Positions 8,107 through 17,076 of a stretch of 37,971 nt of DNA are shown in pieces. Source of the stretch: Alistipes sp. (GTDB lineage: Bacteria; Bacteroidota; Bacteroidia; Bacteroidales; Rikenellaceae). Made by a program: the position numbers and the translations under genes. The notes under the pieces are model-generated. The model did no database searches and was not told where the DNA came from. It worked only from the letters and a program-made list of their open reading frames with translations. The stretch's first letter is position 1; each line of letters opens with the position of its first letter. Location of the stretch: assembly GCA_017558115.1 (NCBI GenBank), contig JAFYWG010000044.1, positions 1 to 37,971 of the forward strand. The letters run 5' to 3'.

Positions 8107-9342
8107 ATGAAGAATGATAAGATAGAGATTATACAGATTAACATCTCGGGTGAGGATAAGCCTGGTCTAACATCATCGTTGACAGGTATTCTTGCGCGTC
8201 ACGACGCCTTTATCCTCGACATCGGCCAGTCGAACATACATCAGTCGTTGACCCTCGGCATCCTCTTTATGACTACTGCCGAGTGTTCGGGCCAGATTAT
8301 GAAGGAGCTCCTCTTCAAGGCCTCGGAGATGAATATTCAGATACGCTTTACGCCCATTGACGAGGATGAGTACCGCCGTTGGGTGACGGGTCAGGGCAAG
8401 AACCGCTACATCCTCACGCTTGTGGGTCGCAAGATTACTGCAGAGCACATTTCGCGCGTGACGCAGCTTATATCGGAGGCGGGGCTCAACATCGACGACA
8501 TCAACCGCCTTACGGGTCGTATGCCCTTGGATGAGGATGAGCGAGCACCCAAGACCAGTATCGAGTTCTCGGTGCGTGGCACGCTCTCGGACAAGAGTTA
8601 CTTTCAGAATGAGTTGATGAAGATTACGAAGGAGGGTGATGTAGACCTTTCGTTCCAGCGCGATGGTATCTTCCGTCGTTCGCGCCGTCTCATCTGCTTC
8701 GATATGGACTCTACGCTTATCCGCACGGAGGTTATCGATGAGTTGGCAGACCGTGCTGGCGTGGGTGCAGAGGTGCGCGACATCACCGAGCGTGCTATGC
8801 GTGGCGAGATAGACTTCCGCGAGAGCTTCGAGCAGCGTGTGGCGCTATTGAAGGGCTTAGACGTAAGCGTAATGGAGGATATCGCTGTCAACCTTCCCAT
8901 CACAGAGGGCGTGGACCGCATGATGACCATCTTGAAGCGCGTGGGTTACAAGACTGCTATCCTCTCGGGTGGATTCACATACTTCGGCAACTACCTCAAG
9001 AGTCGCTTCGGCTTCGACTATGTATATGCTAACGAGCTCGAGGTTGAGGATGGCAAGCTCACGGGTCGCTACACTGGCGAGATTGTGGATGGTGCGCGTA
9101 AGGCCGAGTTGTTGCGCCTGTTGTGTCAGTTTGAAAACATTGATATTCAGCAGTCTGTGGCTGTGGGCGATGGTGCTAATGATCTGCCCATGCTCAACAT
9201 TGCGGGCCTCGGAATCGCTTTCCATGCTAAGCCCAAGGTGCGTGAGACGGCGCGACAGTCGCTCTCGACCGTGGGTCTCGATGGCATTCTCTACTTCCTC
9301 GGTTTGAAGGACTCGTGGGTAGAGGCTAAGAGTTCGAAATAG
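8107..9342 (+). CDS. serB: Phosphoserine phosphatase with N-terminal ACT domains
   Basis: A 411-residue protein catalysing the last step of serine biosynthesis, hydrolysis of O-phosphoserine. Two ACT-like regulatory domains occupy roughly residues 1-180 (IEIIQINISGEDKPGLTSS; YILTLVGRKITAEHISRV), probably for serine feedback. The HAD phosphatase follows: motif I FDMDSTLIRTEV with nucleophile Asp near residue 199, motif II KTAILSGGFTYF, a Lys in DGARKAELL, and motif IV VAVGDGANDLPML. I chose ATG 8107 over the GTG at 8095 because of the promoter box at 8067. It is followed after 2 bp by the first OB-fold lipoprotein gene, suggesting a three-gene transcript. Confidence 0.96.
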   Translation: MKNDKIEIIQINISGEDKPGLTSSLTGILARHDAFILDIGQSNIHQSLTLGILFMTTAECSGQIMKELLFKASEMNIQIRFTPIDEDEYRRWVTGQGKNRYILTLVGRKITAEHISRVTQLISEAGLNIDDINRLTGRMPLDEDERAPKTSIEFSVRGTLSDKSYFQNELMKITKEGDVDLSFQRDGIFRRSRRLICFDMDSTLIRTEVIDELADRAGVGAEVRDITERAMRGEIDFRESFEQRVALLKGLDVSVMEDIAVNLPITEGVDRMMTILKRVGYKTAILSGGFTYFGNYLKSRFGFDYVYANELEVEDGKLTGRYTGEIVDGARKAELLRLLCQFENIDIQQSVAVGDGANDLPMLNIAGLGIAFHAKPKVRETARQSLSTVGLDGILYFLGLKDSWVEAKSSK

Positions 9343-9344
9343 AG

Positions 9345-10136
9345 ATGAGAATACTCCTTGCGATACTATGTTTTATGCTCGTCGGTTGCTACAATGCTGC
9401 CGACGAGTCTCATATTGTGTCCACGCTACCAGCACCCACGACGACCATTGAGCGCCTGCGCAGTTCGGTTGTTGATATTCGCCCGCATACGATAGCGGAT
9501 GATGTGGTGGTTGTAGGACGTATAATCTCATCGGATAGGGATGACAACTTCTACCGCACCATAGTTGTTGACGATGGCACGGGTGCTGTGGAGGTTATGA
9601 TGGGCCTTACGCCCCTTGCTGCCGACTATCCCGAGGGCTTGGAAGTTGCGCTACGCCTTAAGGGTTGTTGCGTGGCATATCAGCGCGGTGTGATTGCCGT
9701 AGGCGCTGAGGCTGAGGCGTATGAGAGTTATGCCGTGGGGTATCTCGCTTCGCGCGAGGCAATGGATAGGGTAGTAGTGCGTGGTGAAAGTGTTGAGGTG
9801 CAGACGCCTCGCAACCGCCATATATATGAACTTACGCCTGCAGAGTGTGGACGACTTGTGCGAATAGAGGGTCTGCATCTTGAAGCCTCGACAAGCATAG
9901 ATACGCTGGCAGGAGAAACGCTTGCCGACGCCCGCTGGAGAGGCTACTCGCTGTTTAAGAGTGGGGCTGGAGATAGTATTGTAGTATACACGCGTGACTA
10001 TGCGCGCTTTGCCGATGAGGCGATACCTCAGAGCGAGGTGGCATTGTCCGGCATCGTGGAGTGGGCGAAGTATAACGCAGGAGAGGAGTGTTATCAGCTT
10101 AAGATGCGATATGCGGAGGATTGCACTATATATTAG
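9345..10136 (+). CDS. DUF5689-like OB-fold lipoprotein (first of tandem pair)
   Basis: A 263-residue putative lipoprotein: signal MRILLAILCFMLVGC with lipobox LVGC and lipidated C15. Two OB-like segments are seen. The first (about 50-120) reads VVVVGRIISSDRDDNFYRT then IVVDDGTGAVEVMMGL and resembles the Bacteroidota DUF5689 domain. The second half repeats a weaker version (GRLVRIEGLHLEAS; VALSGIVEWAKYN). No catalytic motif is visible, so a binding or scaffold role at the envelope is the most that can be inferred. It starts 2 bp after serB and overlaps the next gene by 26 bp. The neighbour is clearly paralogous (same GxVxxxDxxxxxYxxxxxxDGTxGxEV pattern). Confidence 0.8.
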   Translation: MRILLAILCFMLVGCYNAADESHIVSTLPAPTTTIERLRSSVVDIRPHTIADDVVVVGRIISSDRDDNFYRTIVVDDGTGAVEVMMGLTPLAADYPEGLEVALRLKGCCVAYQRGVIAVGAEAEAYESYAVGYLASREAMDRVVVRGESVEVQTPRNRHIYELTPAECGRLVRIEGLHLEASTSIDTLAGETLADARWRGYSLFKSGAGDSIVVYTRDYARFADEAIPQSEVALSGIVEWAKYNAGEECYQLKMRYAEDCTIY

Positions 10137-10869
10137 CATTGTGCTTATGGCTGTGGGTTGCTCGCAAGAGCCTTTAGGTGAGCAACATAGTGGAGAGGTC
10201 TCCATAGAGTATCTGCGCACCTTTGCCGACCATAGCAGTCAGTGCATAAAGAGCGACATGTGGATTAAGGGGTGCGTGGTACTCAACGATAAGCGTGGCG
10301 AAAGCTACAAGTCGTTTGTGCTTTACGATGGCACGGCTGGCATAGAGGTTAAGCTCGACGTAGAGAGCGTGGAGCGCATTGTGCCATTGGGCTCGGAGGT
10401 CACTATGCGTTGCGAGGGCCTATATATCGGTCGCGAAGGTGAGCGCATAGTGTTGGGTGCAAAGCCTACGGGGGAGTATGTCGTAGATCGTATCGCTGAG
10501 GTGGAGGTTGCTAATAGACTGAGTGTTAGTAGTTGCGATGCCTCAAAATATATGTCTGAGAGCATGGCTATAGCCGATTTATGTATGGCGCATGTGTCGC
10601 GCTTTGTTCGCATAGAGAGGGTGTCGATAGTAGATGAGCAAGCAGGGCTTGCGTGGTGCGATTGCTCTGCAACGGATGAACCCTTTGCCTCGTCTATGCG
10701 CTACTTTACCGATGGGTGCGATACGCTCACCGTGGCAACATTAAACAGATGTCACTACGCCACTGAGACTATCCCAGTCGATGTAGTGACATTAGTCGGT
10801 GTTGTAGACAGCTACGATGGTGCTCCCGTCCTGCGCCTTAGCGATCGAAGAGCATCGCTGTCTCAATAG
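10111..10869 (+). CDS. DUF5689-like OB-fold lipoprotein (second of tandem pair)
   Basis: A 252-residue putative lipoprotein with signal MRRIALYISIVLMAVGC (lipobox AVGC, C17). The frame is open from 9994, but the signal peptide sets the start at ATG 10111, inside the end of the preceding gene. Residues about 45-110 repeat the paralogue's OB pattern: IKGCVVLNDKRGESYKS then FVLYDGTAGIEVKLDV, with VTMRCEGLYIGREGERIVLG after it. A second OB-like unit is suggested near the C-terminus (VVTLVGVVDSYDGAPVLRL). Function unknown. It converges on rsmA with only 4 bp between stop codons and no room for a dedicated terminator. Confidence 0.8.
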   Translation: MRRIALYISIVLMAVGCSQEPLGEQHSGEVSIEYLRTFADHSSQCIKSDMWIKGCVVLNDKRGESYKSFVLYDGTAGIEVKLDVESVERIVPLGSEVTMRCEGLYIGREGERIVLGAKPTGEYVVDRIAEVEVANRLSVSSCDASKYMSESMAIADLCMAHVSRFVRIERVSIVDEQAGLAWCDCSATDEPFASSMRYFTDGCDTLTVATLNRCHYATETIPVDVVTLVGVVDSYDGAPVLRLSDRRASLSQ

Positions 10870-10873
10870 CGTA

Positions 10874-11659
10874 TTATTTATTCTCTGCTACCCAGTTTGT
10901 GAGCTCCACAAAGTCGGCGACAGATAACTGCTCGGCACGCATGGTGAAGAACTTGTGTTCGTTGCCCCCGAAGTTGCCAAATGCCGCCTTGAGCGAGTTG
11001 CGCAACATCTTGCGGCGCTGGCCAAACGACGCCTTTACAACCTTTATAAATAGCTGCTCGTCGCAGTCGAGTTTTTCAACGTTATTACGTACGAGGCGTA
11101 CCACGGCGCTCTTAACTTTTGGCGGTGGGTTAAACACCTTCTCGCCCACGGTGAAGAGGTAGTCGATGTCGTACCACGCCTGGAGCAATACGCTGAGGAT
11201 GCCATACTCCTTAGAGCCTGGAGGCTCGGCTAAGCGCACGGCAACCTCCTTCTGTATCATGCCCACGCACTCGGGTACGATGTCGCGGTTCTCGAGCACC
11301 TTGAAGAATATCTGTGACGAGATATTGTAGGGGAAGTTACCTATAATCTTAAGCCTATCACCATACTCTGCGCGCAGGTCCATCTTTAGGAAGTCGCCCT
11401 CGGTGAGGCGTGGCGCAAAGTCGGGGTAGTGGGCGTGGAGATACTCCACAGACTCCGAGTCGATCTCGGCGCCGTAGGTTACCACGTCGTTACGCTCCAA
11501 CAAGAACTGCGTGAGCACACCCATGCCGCAGCCCACCTCGAGCACCTTGTCGGGTGCCTCGGCTGTGCCACCAGAGAGCGATGTCGCAATCTTGCGCGCT
11601 ATATTTAGGTCGGTCAGGAAGTGCTGACCGAGAGCCTTCTTTGCTCTAACTTCTGCCAT
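10874..11659 (-). CDS. rsmA: 16S rRNA (adenine1518/1519-N6) dimethyltransferase
   Basis: A 261-residue RsmA/KsgA family SAM-dependent enzyme that dimethylates two adjacent adenines near the 3' end of 16S rRNA during small-subunit maturation. Seen: KKALGQHFLTDLNIA at the N-terminus, SAM motif I VLEVGCGMGVLTQFLLE, catalytic motif IV IIGNFPYNISSQIF, and the C-terminal FNPPPKVKSAVVRLV and KASFGQRRKMLRNSLK helices. It lies 9 bp after recQ on the same strand and is presumably co-transcribed with it. Length is typical. Confidence 0.96.
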   Translation of the reverse strand: MAEVRAKKALGQHFLTDLNIARKIATSLSGGTAEAPDKVLEVGCGMGVLTQFLLERNDVVTYGAEIDSESVEYLHAHYPDFAPRLTEGDFLKMDLRAEYGDRLKIIGNFPYNISSQIFFKVLENRDIVPECVGMIQKEVAVRLAEPPGSKEYGILSVLLQAWYDIDYLFTVGEKVFNPPPKVKSAVVRLVRNNVEKLDCDEQLFIKVVKASFGQRRKMLRNSLKAAFGNFGGNEHKFFTMRAEQLSVADFVELTNWVAENK

Positions 11660-11668
11660 ATCAAAACT

Positions 11669-13858
11669 TTAGTTTGCTACCTCCGAAATAAACTTGATGC
11701 GCACCAGACGTATCTCCTCCTCGCTATACTCCGAGCCGAGCTCCTCGATAGCGTCATCCAACGAGTCTGTCTCGGCATCCTCCTTGAAGTAGAGGTAGAT
11801 ATCCTCGACCTTATCCTCATCCATGATGGTGTTGAGGTAGTACTGTATGTCGAGACGTGTACCAGAGTTCACGATAGCCTCAATCTCGCTAAGTAGCTCA
11901 TCCATATCGAGGTTCTTGGCGCGTGCTATATCCTCGAAGTCCATCTTGCGGTCGATAGATTGGATGATGAAGATCTTGTTGCTTGCCTTGTTTGCCACGC
12001 CCTTAACCACCATATCCTGTGGTCGGAGAATCTCCTTCTCCTCGACGTATGCCTTGATGAGCTTGACGAACTCCTCGCCAAACTTCTGTGCCTTGCCTGC
12101 ACCTACACCCGATATAGTCTGCAACTCCTCGATGGTGATGGGGTACTGTATTGACATATCCTCCAACGAGGGGTCTTGGAAGATGACATAGGGAGGAAGG
12201 TCATTCTGCTTAGCCACCTTACGGCGCAAATCCTTAAGCATGGCGTAGAGCTCCTCGTCGGCTGCGCCACCACCCTTGATAGGACCTGATGGCTCGTTCT
12301 CATCCTCGGCGTCGTAGTCGTGGTCGATGGTTATGCTTACCGACGTAGGCTTCTTAATATACTCCTCTCCGCGCGCGTTAATAGATATAAGTCCGTAGTT
12401 CTCGATGTTTTTGTCGATAAGGCCCATGATAAGACCCTGGCGGATGATAGCATTCCAGAAGCGTGCATCCTTATCCTCACCCGCACCAAAGACTTCGAGT
12501 TTGTTGTGGCTATAGCTCTTAATCATAGCCGTAACCTTACCCATGAGTACAGATACGAGGTGGTCGGCCTTGAACTTGTCGCCAATAGCCTTTAGTGCCT
12601 CGAGTGCCAGCTGCAACTCCTCTTTAGCCTCCACCTTGGGCTTGGGCTTGCAGCAGTTGTCGCAGTTGCCACAGTTGGTCTCGGGGTATGTCTCGCCGAA
12701 GTAGTGCAACAACGAGCGACGACGACACATCGAACTCTCGGCATATGATACGGTCTCAAGAAGCAGTAGCTTGCCAATCTCCTGCTCGGCAACGGGCTTA
12801 CCCTGCATGAACTTCTCGAGTTTCTGAATATCCTTGTAGCTGTAGAACGTCAGACAGTGACCCTCGCCACCATCGCGTCCTGCACGTCCTGTCTCCTGGT
12901 AGTAGCCCTCCAACGACTTGGGTATGTCGTAGTGGATGACATAGCGCACATCGGGCTTGTCGATACCCATACCGAAGGCTATGGTTGCCACGATGACATC
13001 TACGCGCTCATGTAGAAAGGCATCTTGATTGTCGGCGCGTGTCTGCGCATCCATGCCGGCATGGTAGGCGCGAGCCTTGATGCCATTTGCCATAAGCAAC
13101 TCGGCGAGCTCCTCCACCTTCTTGCGGCTGAGGCAGTAGATGATACCGCTCTTACCCTCGTTCTGCTTAATGAAGCGGATGATGTCGTGGTCTACATTTT
13201 GCTTGGGTCGCAACTCGTAGTATAGGTTGGCACGATTGAACGACGAACGGAATACCGTTGCGTCTGTCATGCCGAGGTTTTTCTGAATGTCCATCTGCAC
13301 CTTGGGTGTCGCAGTTGCTGTGAGGGCGATGAGTGGTGCCTGACCAATGTCATTGATAATGGGACGAATACGGCGGTACTCAGGGCGGAAGTCATGACCC
13401 CACTCCGAGATACAGTGTGCCTCATCTATGGCGTAGAACGAAATCTTGATCTTGCGCAAGAAAGCGATGTTATCCTCCTTGGTCAGCGACTCGGGGGCGA
13501 AGTATAGCAGCTTAGTGCGTCCCTCAAGAACATCCTGACGCACCTGTGCTATGGCAGACTTGTTGAGCGATGAGTTAAGGAAGTGTGCTATGCCCGACTC
13601 GGTAGAGAAGGTACGCATCGCATCGACCTGATTCTTCATCAAGGCGATGAGGGGGGAGATAACGATAGCTACACCATCCATGATAAGGGCAGGCAACTGG
13701 TAGCACAACGACTTACCACCACCTGTCGGCATAAGCACGAAGGTGTCCTTGCCAGAGAGTACGTTTTGAATGACTGCCTCCTGGTTGCCCTTGAACGATG
13801 AAAATCCAAAATACTCACGTAATTTATCGTGTAATAATACGCTTTGTTCGGTGTCCAT
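11669..13858 (-). CDS. recQ: ATP-dependent DNA helicase RecQ with extended C-terminus
   Basis: A 729-residue superfamily 2, 3'-5' DNA helicase for recombination and fork repair. Walker A is VLMPTGGGKSLCYQLPA (about 40-55), Walker B YAIDEAHCISEWGHDFRPEY (about 140), motif VI YYQETGRAGRDG. The RQC zinc site is present (SSMCRRRSLLHYFGE ... CGNCDNCC). A winged-helix region follows, then an HRDC domain (DLPPYVIFQD ... ISGVGAGKAQKFGEEF) near 530-600. About 120 residues beyond HRDC form an acidic helical tail (ARAKNLDMDELLSEI; DAIEELGSEYSEEEIRLV), longer than E. coli RecQ but usual for Bacteroidota. First gene of recQ-rsmA; diverges from lptB. Confidence 0.96.
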   Translation of the reverse strand: MDTEQSVLLHDKLREYFGFSSFKGNQEAVIQNVLSGKDTFVLMPTGGGKSLCYQLPALIMDGVAIVISPLIALMKNQVDAMRTFSTESGIAHFLNSSLNKSAIAQVRQDVLEGRTKLLYFAPESLTKEDNIAFLRKIKISFYAIDEAHCISEWGHDFRPEYRRIRPIINDIGQAPLIALTATATPKVQMDIQKNLGMTDATVFRSSFNRANLYYELRPKQNVDHDIIRFIKQNEGKSGIIYCLSRKKVEELAELLMANGIKARAYHAGMDAQTRADNQDAFLHERVDVIVATIAFGMGIDKPDVRYVIHYDIPKSLEGYYQETGRAGRDGGEGHCLTFYSYKDIQKLEKFMQGKPVAEQEIGKLLLLETVSYAESSMCRRRSLLHYFGETYPETNCGNCDNCCKPKPKVEAKEELQLALEALKAIGDKFKADHLVSVLMGKVTAMIKSYSHNKLEVFGAGEDKDARFWNAIIRQGLIMGLIDKNIENYGLISINARGEEYIKKPTSVSITIDHDYDAEDENEPSGPIKGGGAADEELYAMLKDLRRKVAKQNDLPPYVIFQDPSLEDMSIQYPITIEELQTISGVGAGKAQKFGEEFVKLIKAYVEEKEILRPQDMVVKGVANKASNKIFIIQSIDRKMDFEDIARAKNLDMDELLSEIEAIVNSGTRLDIQYYLNTIMDEDKVEDIYLYFKEDAETDSLDDAIEELGSEYSEEEIRLVRIKFISEVAN

Positions 13859-13952
13859 AAATTTTATCTAAAAATTTTACCCAAATATACTATATTTTTT
13901 TGAAAAATAGTGATAACTTTGCAAAAAAGTTACAAAAAAAATGCAATAGCCA

Positions 13953-14798
13953 ATGAGACTTTTCACAAGTGAGCTGGTAAAATCCTATAAATCACGTACC
14001 GTCGTGAACCATGTCACCATTGACGTTAATCAGGGAGAGATCGTAGGTCTGCTCGGCCCTAATGGTGCGGGTAAGACTACGACCTTCTATATGATCGTGG
14101 GACTTATCAAACCCAACGAGGGTAATATCTACCTTGAGGATAACGACGGCAAGGTTACAAACATCACCAAGCTTCCAGTATATCGCCGCGCACAGATGGG
14201 TGTGGGCTACCTCGCACAGGAGGCATCGGTGTTCCGCCACCTCACAGTTGAGGACAACATACGTGCCGTGTTGGAGATGACCAACTACTCGCGTCAATAC
14301 CAGCGTGAGCGCGTGGAGCAACTTATCGAGGAGTTCCGCCTACAGAAGGTGCGCCGCAGTTATGGTAATCAACTCTCGGGTGGTGAGCGTCGCCGCACGG
14401 AGATTGCACGTGCCGTGGCTATCAACCCCTCGTTTATCCTCTTGGACGAGCCATTTGCGGGTGTAGACCCCATCGCTGTGGAGGATATTCAGAACATCGT
14501 AGGTACGCTCAAGGATAAGAACATTGGCGTTATCATCACCGACCACAACGTCGACGAGACCCTCGCCATTACCGACCGCACATACCTTCTCTACGAAGGT
14601 AAGATTCTTAAGGCGGGTACGGCAGAGGATTTGGCCGCCGATGAGATGGTGCGTAAGGTATATCTCGGTAGCAACTTCGAGCTTCGTAGCTCGCCACAGA
14701 TGCGTCGTCAGATGCGCGAGAAGGAGGAGCGCGAGCGCGAGGAGGCACTTCGCCAGATGGGACATACCCACATTGTGGAGGATGAGGATGACCTATAG
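13953..14798 (+). CDS. lptB: LPS export ABC transporter ATP-binding protein
   Basis: A 281-residue ATPase that powers extraction of lipopolysaccharide from the inner membrane with LptF/LptG. Walker A is [18 protein letters not shown], signature [15 protein letters not shown], Walker [16 protein letters not shown] with the LptB-type EPFAGVDP, and switch His in [13 protein letters not shown]. Compared with the usual ~240 residues it carries a charged C-terminal extension ([16 protein letters not shown] ending DEDDL). A TAACTTTG -7 box at about 13914-13921 lies 32 nt upstream. It heads the lptB-aroA-aroC-prmC-recX series. Confidence 0.96.
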   Translation: MRLFTSELVKSYKSRTVVNHVTIDVNQGEIVGLLGPNGAGKTTTFYMIVGLIKPNEGNIYLEDNDGKVTNITKLPVYRRAQMGVGYLAQEASVFRHLTVEDNIRAVLEMTNYSRQYQRERVEQLIEEFRLQKVRRSYGNQLSGGERRRTEIARAVAINPSFILLDEPFAGVDPIAVEDIQNIVGTLKDKNIGVIITDHNVDETLAITDRTYLLYEGKILKAGTAEDLAADEMVRKVYLGSNFELRSSPQMRRQMREKEEREREEALRQMGHTHIVEDEDDL

Positions 14799-14827
14799 TG
14801 GGTTTTTAGCAACATTATATATAATAT

Positions 14828-16090
14828 ATGGATGATAGTACGGTTCCTTTAGGGAATAGGTTGCGTGGCGAGGTTATTCCGCCATGCTCGAAAAGTTATG
14901 CACAGCGTGCGTTGGCTGCGGCACTTCTCGCCTCAGGACGCACAACACTTCGTGGCATAGAGCTATGCCGTGACACGCGTTCGGCCATCGAGGCTATCAG
15001 GACGCTCGGTGCGCGTGTCGAAATCAAGGATGACAACACACTTATCATAGATGGTGGCCTTAAGCCCGCAGCCAACGGACTCAATGTTGGCGAGTCGGGA
15101 CTTGCGGCGCGCCTCTTTACGCCCATTGCTGCGCTCTCTGACAGGGCTATGATTATCGAGGGTGAGGGCACGCTACGTCACCGCCCCATGGCGATGATGG
15201 TGGAGCCTCTGCGCGCACTCGGCGTTGAGGTGCGTGATGGCGGTGGCCGTCTACCCATCGAGGTGCATGGACCAATCAAGGGCGGTAGGGTAGTTGTTGA
15301 CGGTAGCATATCGTCGCAGTTTATCACGGGCTTGCTTATTGCGCTACCCGCGGCAAAGAGCGACACCACAATCGAGGTGCGCGATGCTGTATCTACGCCA
15401 TATATCGACATGACGCTCGAGACATTGGAGCGCTTTGGTGTTGAGATTATGCACAACGAGGGTGACTATTCGGAGTTCTATGTAGAGGGAAACCAAGAAC
15501 TTAAGCCTGTAGACTACACTATTGAGAGCGACTGGAGTGCTGCGGCATTCATCATGGTTGCTGCTGCTATTGCGGGTGAAGTTACGGTGCGCAACATATC
15601 TACACTCTCGCGCCAGGCCGACACGTTGGTATGTCGCGCTTTGGAGCGTGCTGGTGCCTCAATCATTATCGAGGAGGGTGCCATCACCGTGGCACATCGA
15701 CCTTTGGAGGCCTTCACGTTCGATGCAACAAATTCACCCGATTTGTTCCCCGCATTGGTGGCATTGGCTGCGGCGGCAGATGGCGTATCTACCATTCGTG
15801 GTATCGAGCGCTTGCGTGGCAAGGAGAGCGACCGTGGCGAGGTACTCAGAGAGGAGTATCGCAAGCTCGGCATAGAGATAGAACTCGACTACGAAGAGAA
15901 CATTATGCGCGTGGTGGGAGGTAAGCCCCACGCTGCGGAGGTAGATTCGCATGACGATCATCGCATTGCTATGTCGTTGGCAATTACTGCGTTGCGTATA
16001 GAGGATGAGGTTGAAATACGCAATCGTGAGTGCGTTGCTAAGAGCTATCCCTCGTTCTTCGACGATCTCGAAATGCTTAAAATAAAGTAA
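14828..16090 (+). CDS. aroA: 3-phosphoshikimate 1-carboxyvinyltransferase (EPSP synthase)
   Basis: A 420-residue enzyme that adds the enolpyruvyl group of PEP to shikimate-3-phosphate, step six of the shikimate pathway. Seen: PPCSKSYAQRALAAALLASG at the N-terminus (substrate Lys and Ser), LNVGESGLAARLFTPIAAL, SISSQFITGLLIALP, and late motifs RLRGKESDRGEVL and VDSHDDHRIAMSLAITAL. The NVGESGLAARLF stretch stands where many enzymes have NAGTAxR, a variant also found in other Bacteroidota. It is followed after 5 bp by aroC, so consecutive pathway steps are coupled. Confidence 0.95.
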   Translation: MDDSTVPLGNRLRGEVIPPCSKSYAQRALAAALLASGRTTLRGIELCRDTRSAIEAIRTLGARVEIKDDNTLIIDGGLKPAANGLNVGESGLAARLFTPIAALSDRAMIIEGEGTLRHRPMAMMVEPLRALGVEVRDGGGRLPIEVHGPIKGGRVVVDGSISSQFITGLLIALPAAKSDTTIEVRDAVSTPYIDMTLETLERFGVEIMHNEGDYSEFYVEGNQELKPVDYTIESDWSAAAFIMVAAAIAGEVTVRNISTLSRQADTLVCRALERAGASIIIEEGAITVAHRPLEAFTFDATNSPDLFPALVALAAAADGVSTIRGIERLRGKESDRGEVLREEYRKLGIEIELDYEENIMRVVGGKPHAAEVDSHDDHRIAMSLAITALRIEDEVEIRNRECVAKSYPSFFDDLEMLKIK

Positions 16091-16095
16091 GTAGG

Positions 16096-17076
16096 GTGAA
16101 TAACAGCTTCGGAAATAGACTTAAAATAACCATATTTGGCGCTTCGCATGCCGATGAGGTGGGTGTGCTCGTGGAGGGTGCACCTGCGGGTGTTGCGTTG
16201 CCCATCGAGGCCTTTATGGCCGACATGGACCGTCGTCGCCCCAGTCGCAGTGGAGAGACACCACGTCATGAGGCCGATGTGCCTACGATTGAGGGCCTCG
16301 ATGCAGAGAGTCGTACAACGGGTGAGGCGTTGCGTATAACCTTCAGTAATAGTAATATACGTAGTCGTGACTACGATCACTTGCGTCGTCAACCCCGCCC
16401 CTCGCATGCCGACTTAGTTCAGTTGCGTAAGTATGGCTCGGAGTGCGATATTGCAGGCGGTGGCATCTCCTCAGGACGCATGACCGTGGCGCTTGTTGCT
16501 GCGGGCGTGGTGGCTAAGGCTTTGCTCTCGGGCGTGGAGTTCGAGACGCGATTGATTGAGGTGGGAGATGTGCGTGATGTGACAAGGTTTGATGAGGTCA
16601 TAGAGCGTGCACAGGCCGATGGCGACTCCGTAGGTGGCGTTGTGGAGTGCCGCATAAGGGGCATTCGAGAGCCTCTTGGCGAGCCATTCTTCGATTCGGT
16701 GGAGAGCGTTATGGCACATCTGCTATTCTCCATCCCTGCAGTTAAGGGCGTGGAGTTTGGCGATGGCTTTGAGGCGACGCGCAAGCGTGGTTCGGAGCGT
16801 AATGATATGATAGTCAGCGAGACGGGTGTTACATATACGAACAATGAGGGTGGTATAAATGGTGGCATTGCCAATGGCAATGCTATCGTTGTGCGCGTGG
16901 CGATAAAGCCTACGCCCAGCATTGCTAAGCAGCAGATGACATTCGACTTTTCGGCGGGTGAGGTGCGCCCCCTGAGCATAGGTGGTCGCCACGATGCTTG
17001 CATAGCACGTCGTGCTGCCGTGGTTGTTGAGGCGATGGCGGCTGTGGCACTTGCCGACCTAAAATTGCAGTTGTAG
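16096..17076 (+). CDS. aroC: Chorismate synthase, short divergent type
   Basis: A 326-residue FMN-dependent enzyme converting EPSP to chorismate, starting at GTG 16096. It is shorter than the ~360-residue standard AroC. The first signature reads FGASHADEVGVLVEGAPAG instead of SHG...GxxIDGxPAG, but His18 is kept. The second catalytic His is in RPSHADLVQLRKYG. The flavin region is CDIAGGGISSGRMT and the C-terminal motif GGRHDACIARRAAVV. The pattern NSNIRSRDYDHL...RPSHAD resembles the short chorismate synthases of Clostridia. Both catalytic His and the RRRPSRS arginines remain, so activity is expected. It abuts prmC with no gap. Confidence 0.9.
   Translation: MNNSFGNRLKITIFGASHADEVGVLVEGAPAGVALPIEAFMADMDRRRPSRSGETPRHEADVPTIEGLDAESRTTGEALRITFSNSNIRSRDYDHLRRQPRPSHADLVQLRKYGSECDIAGGGISSGRMTVALVAAGVVAKALLSGVEFETRLIEVGDVRDVTRFDEVIERAQADGDSVGGVVECRIRGIREPLGEPFFDSVESVMAHLLFSIPAVKGVEFGDGFEATRKRGSERNDMIVSETGVTYTNNEGGINGGIANGNAIVVRVAIKPTPSIAKQQMTFDFSAGEVRPLSIGGRHDACIARRAAVVVEAMAAVALADLKLQL

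Noticed and set aside
9651-10220. 189-codon minus-strand frame opposite the lipoprotein genes
   Set aside because: Both plus-strand genes have signal peptides and paralogous domains; the antisense frame has neither.
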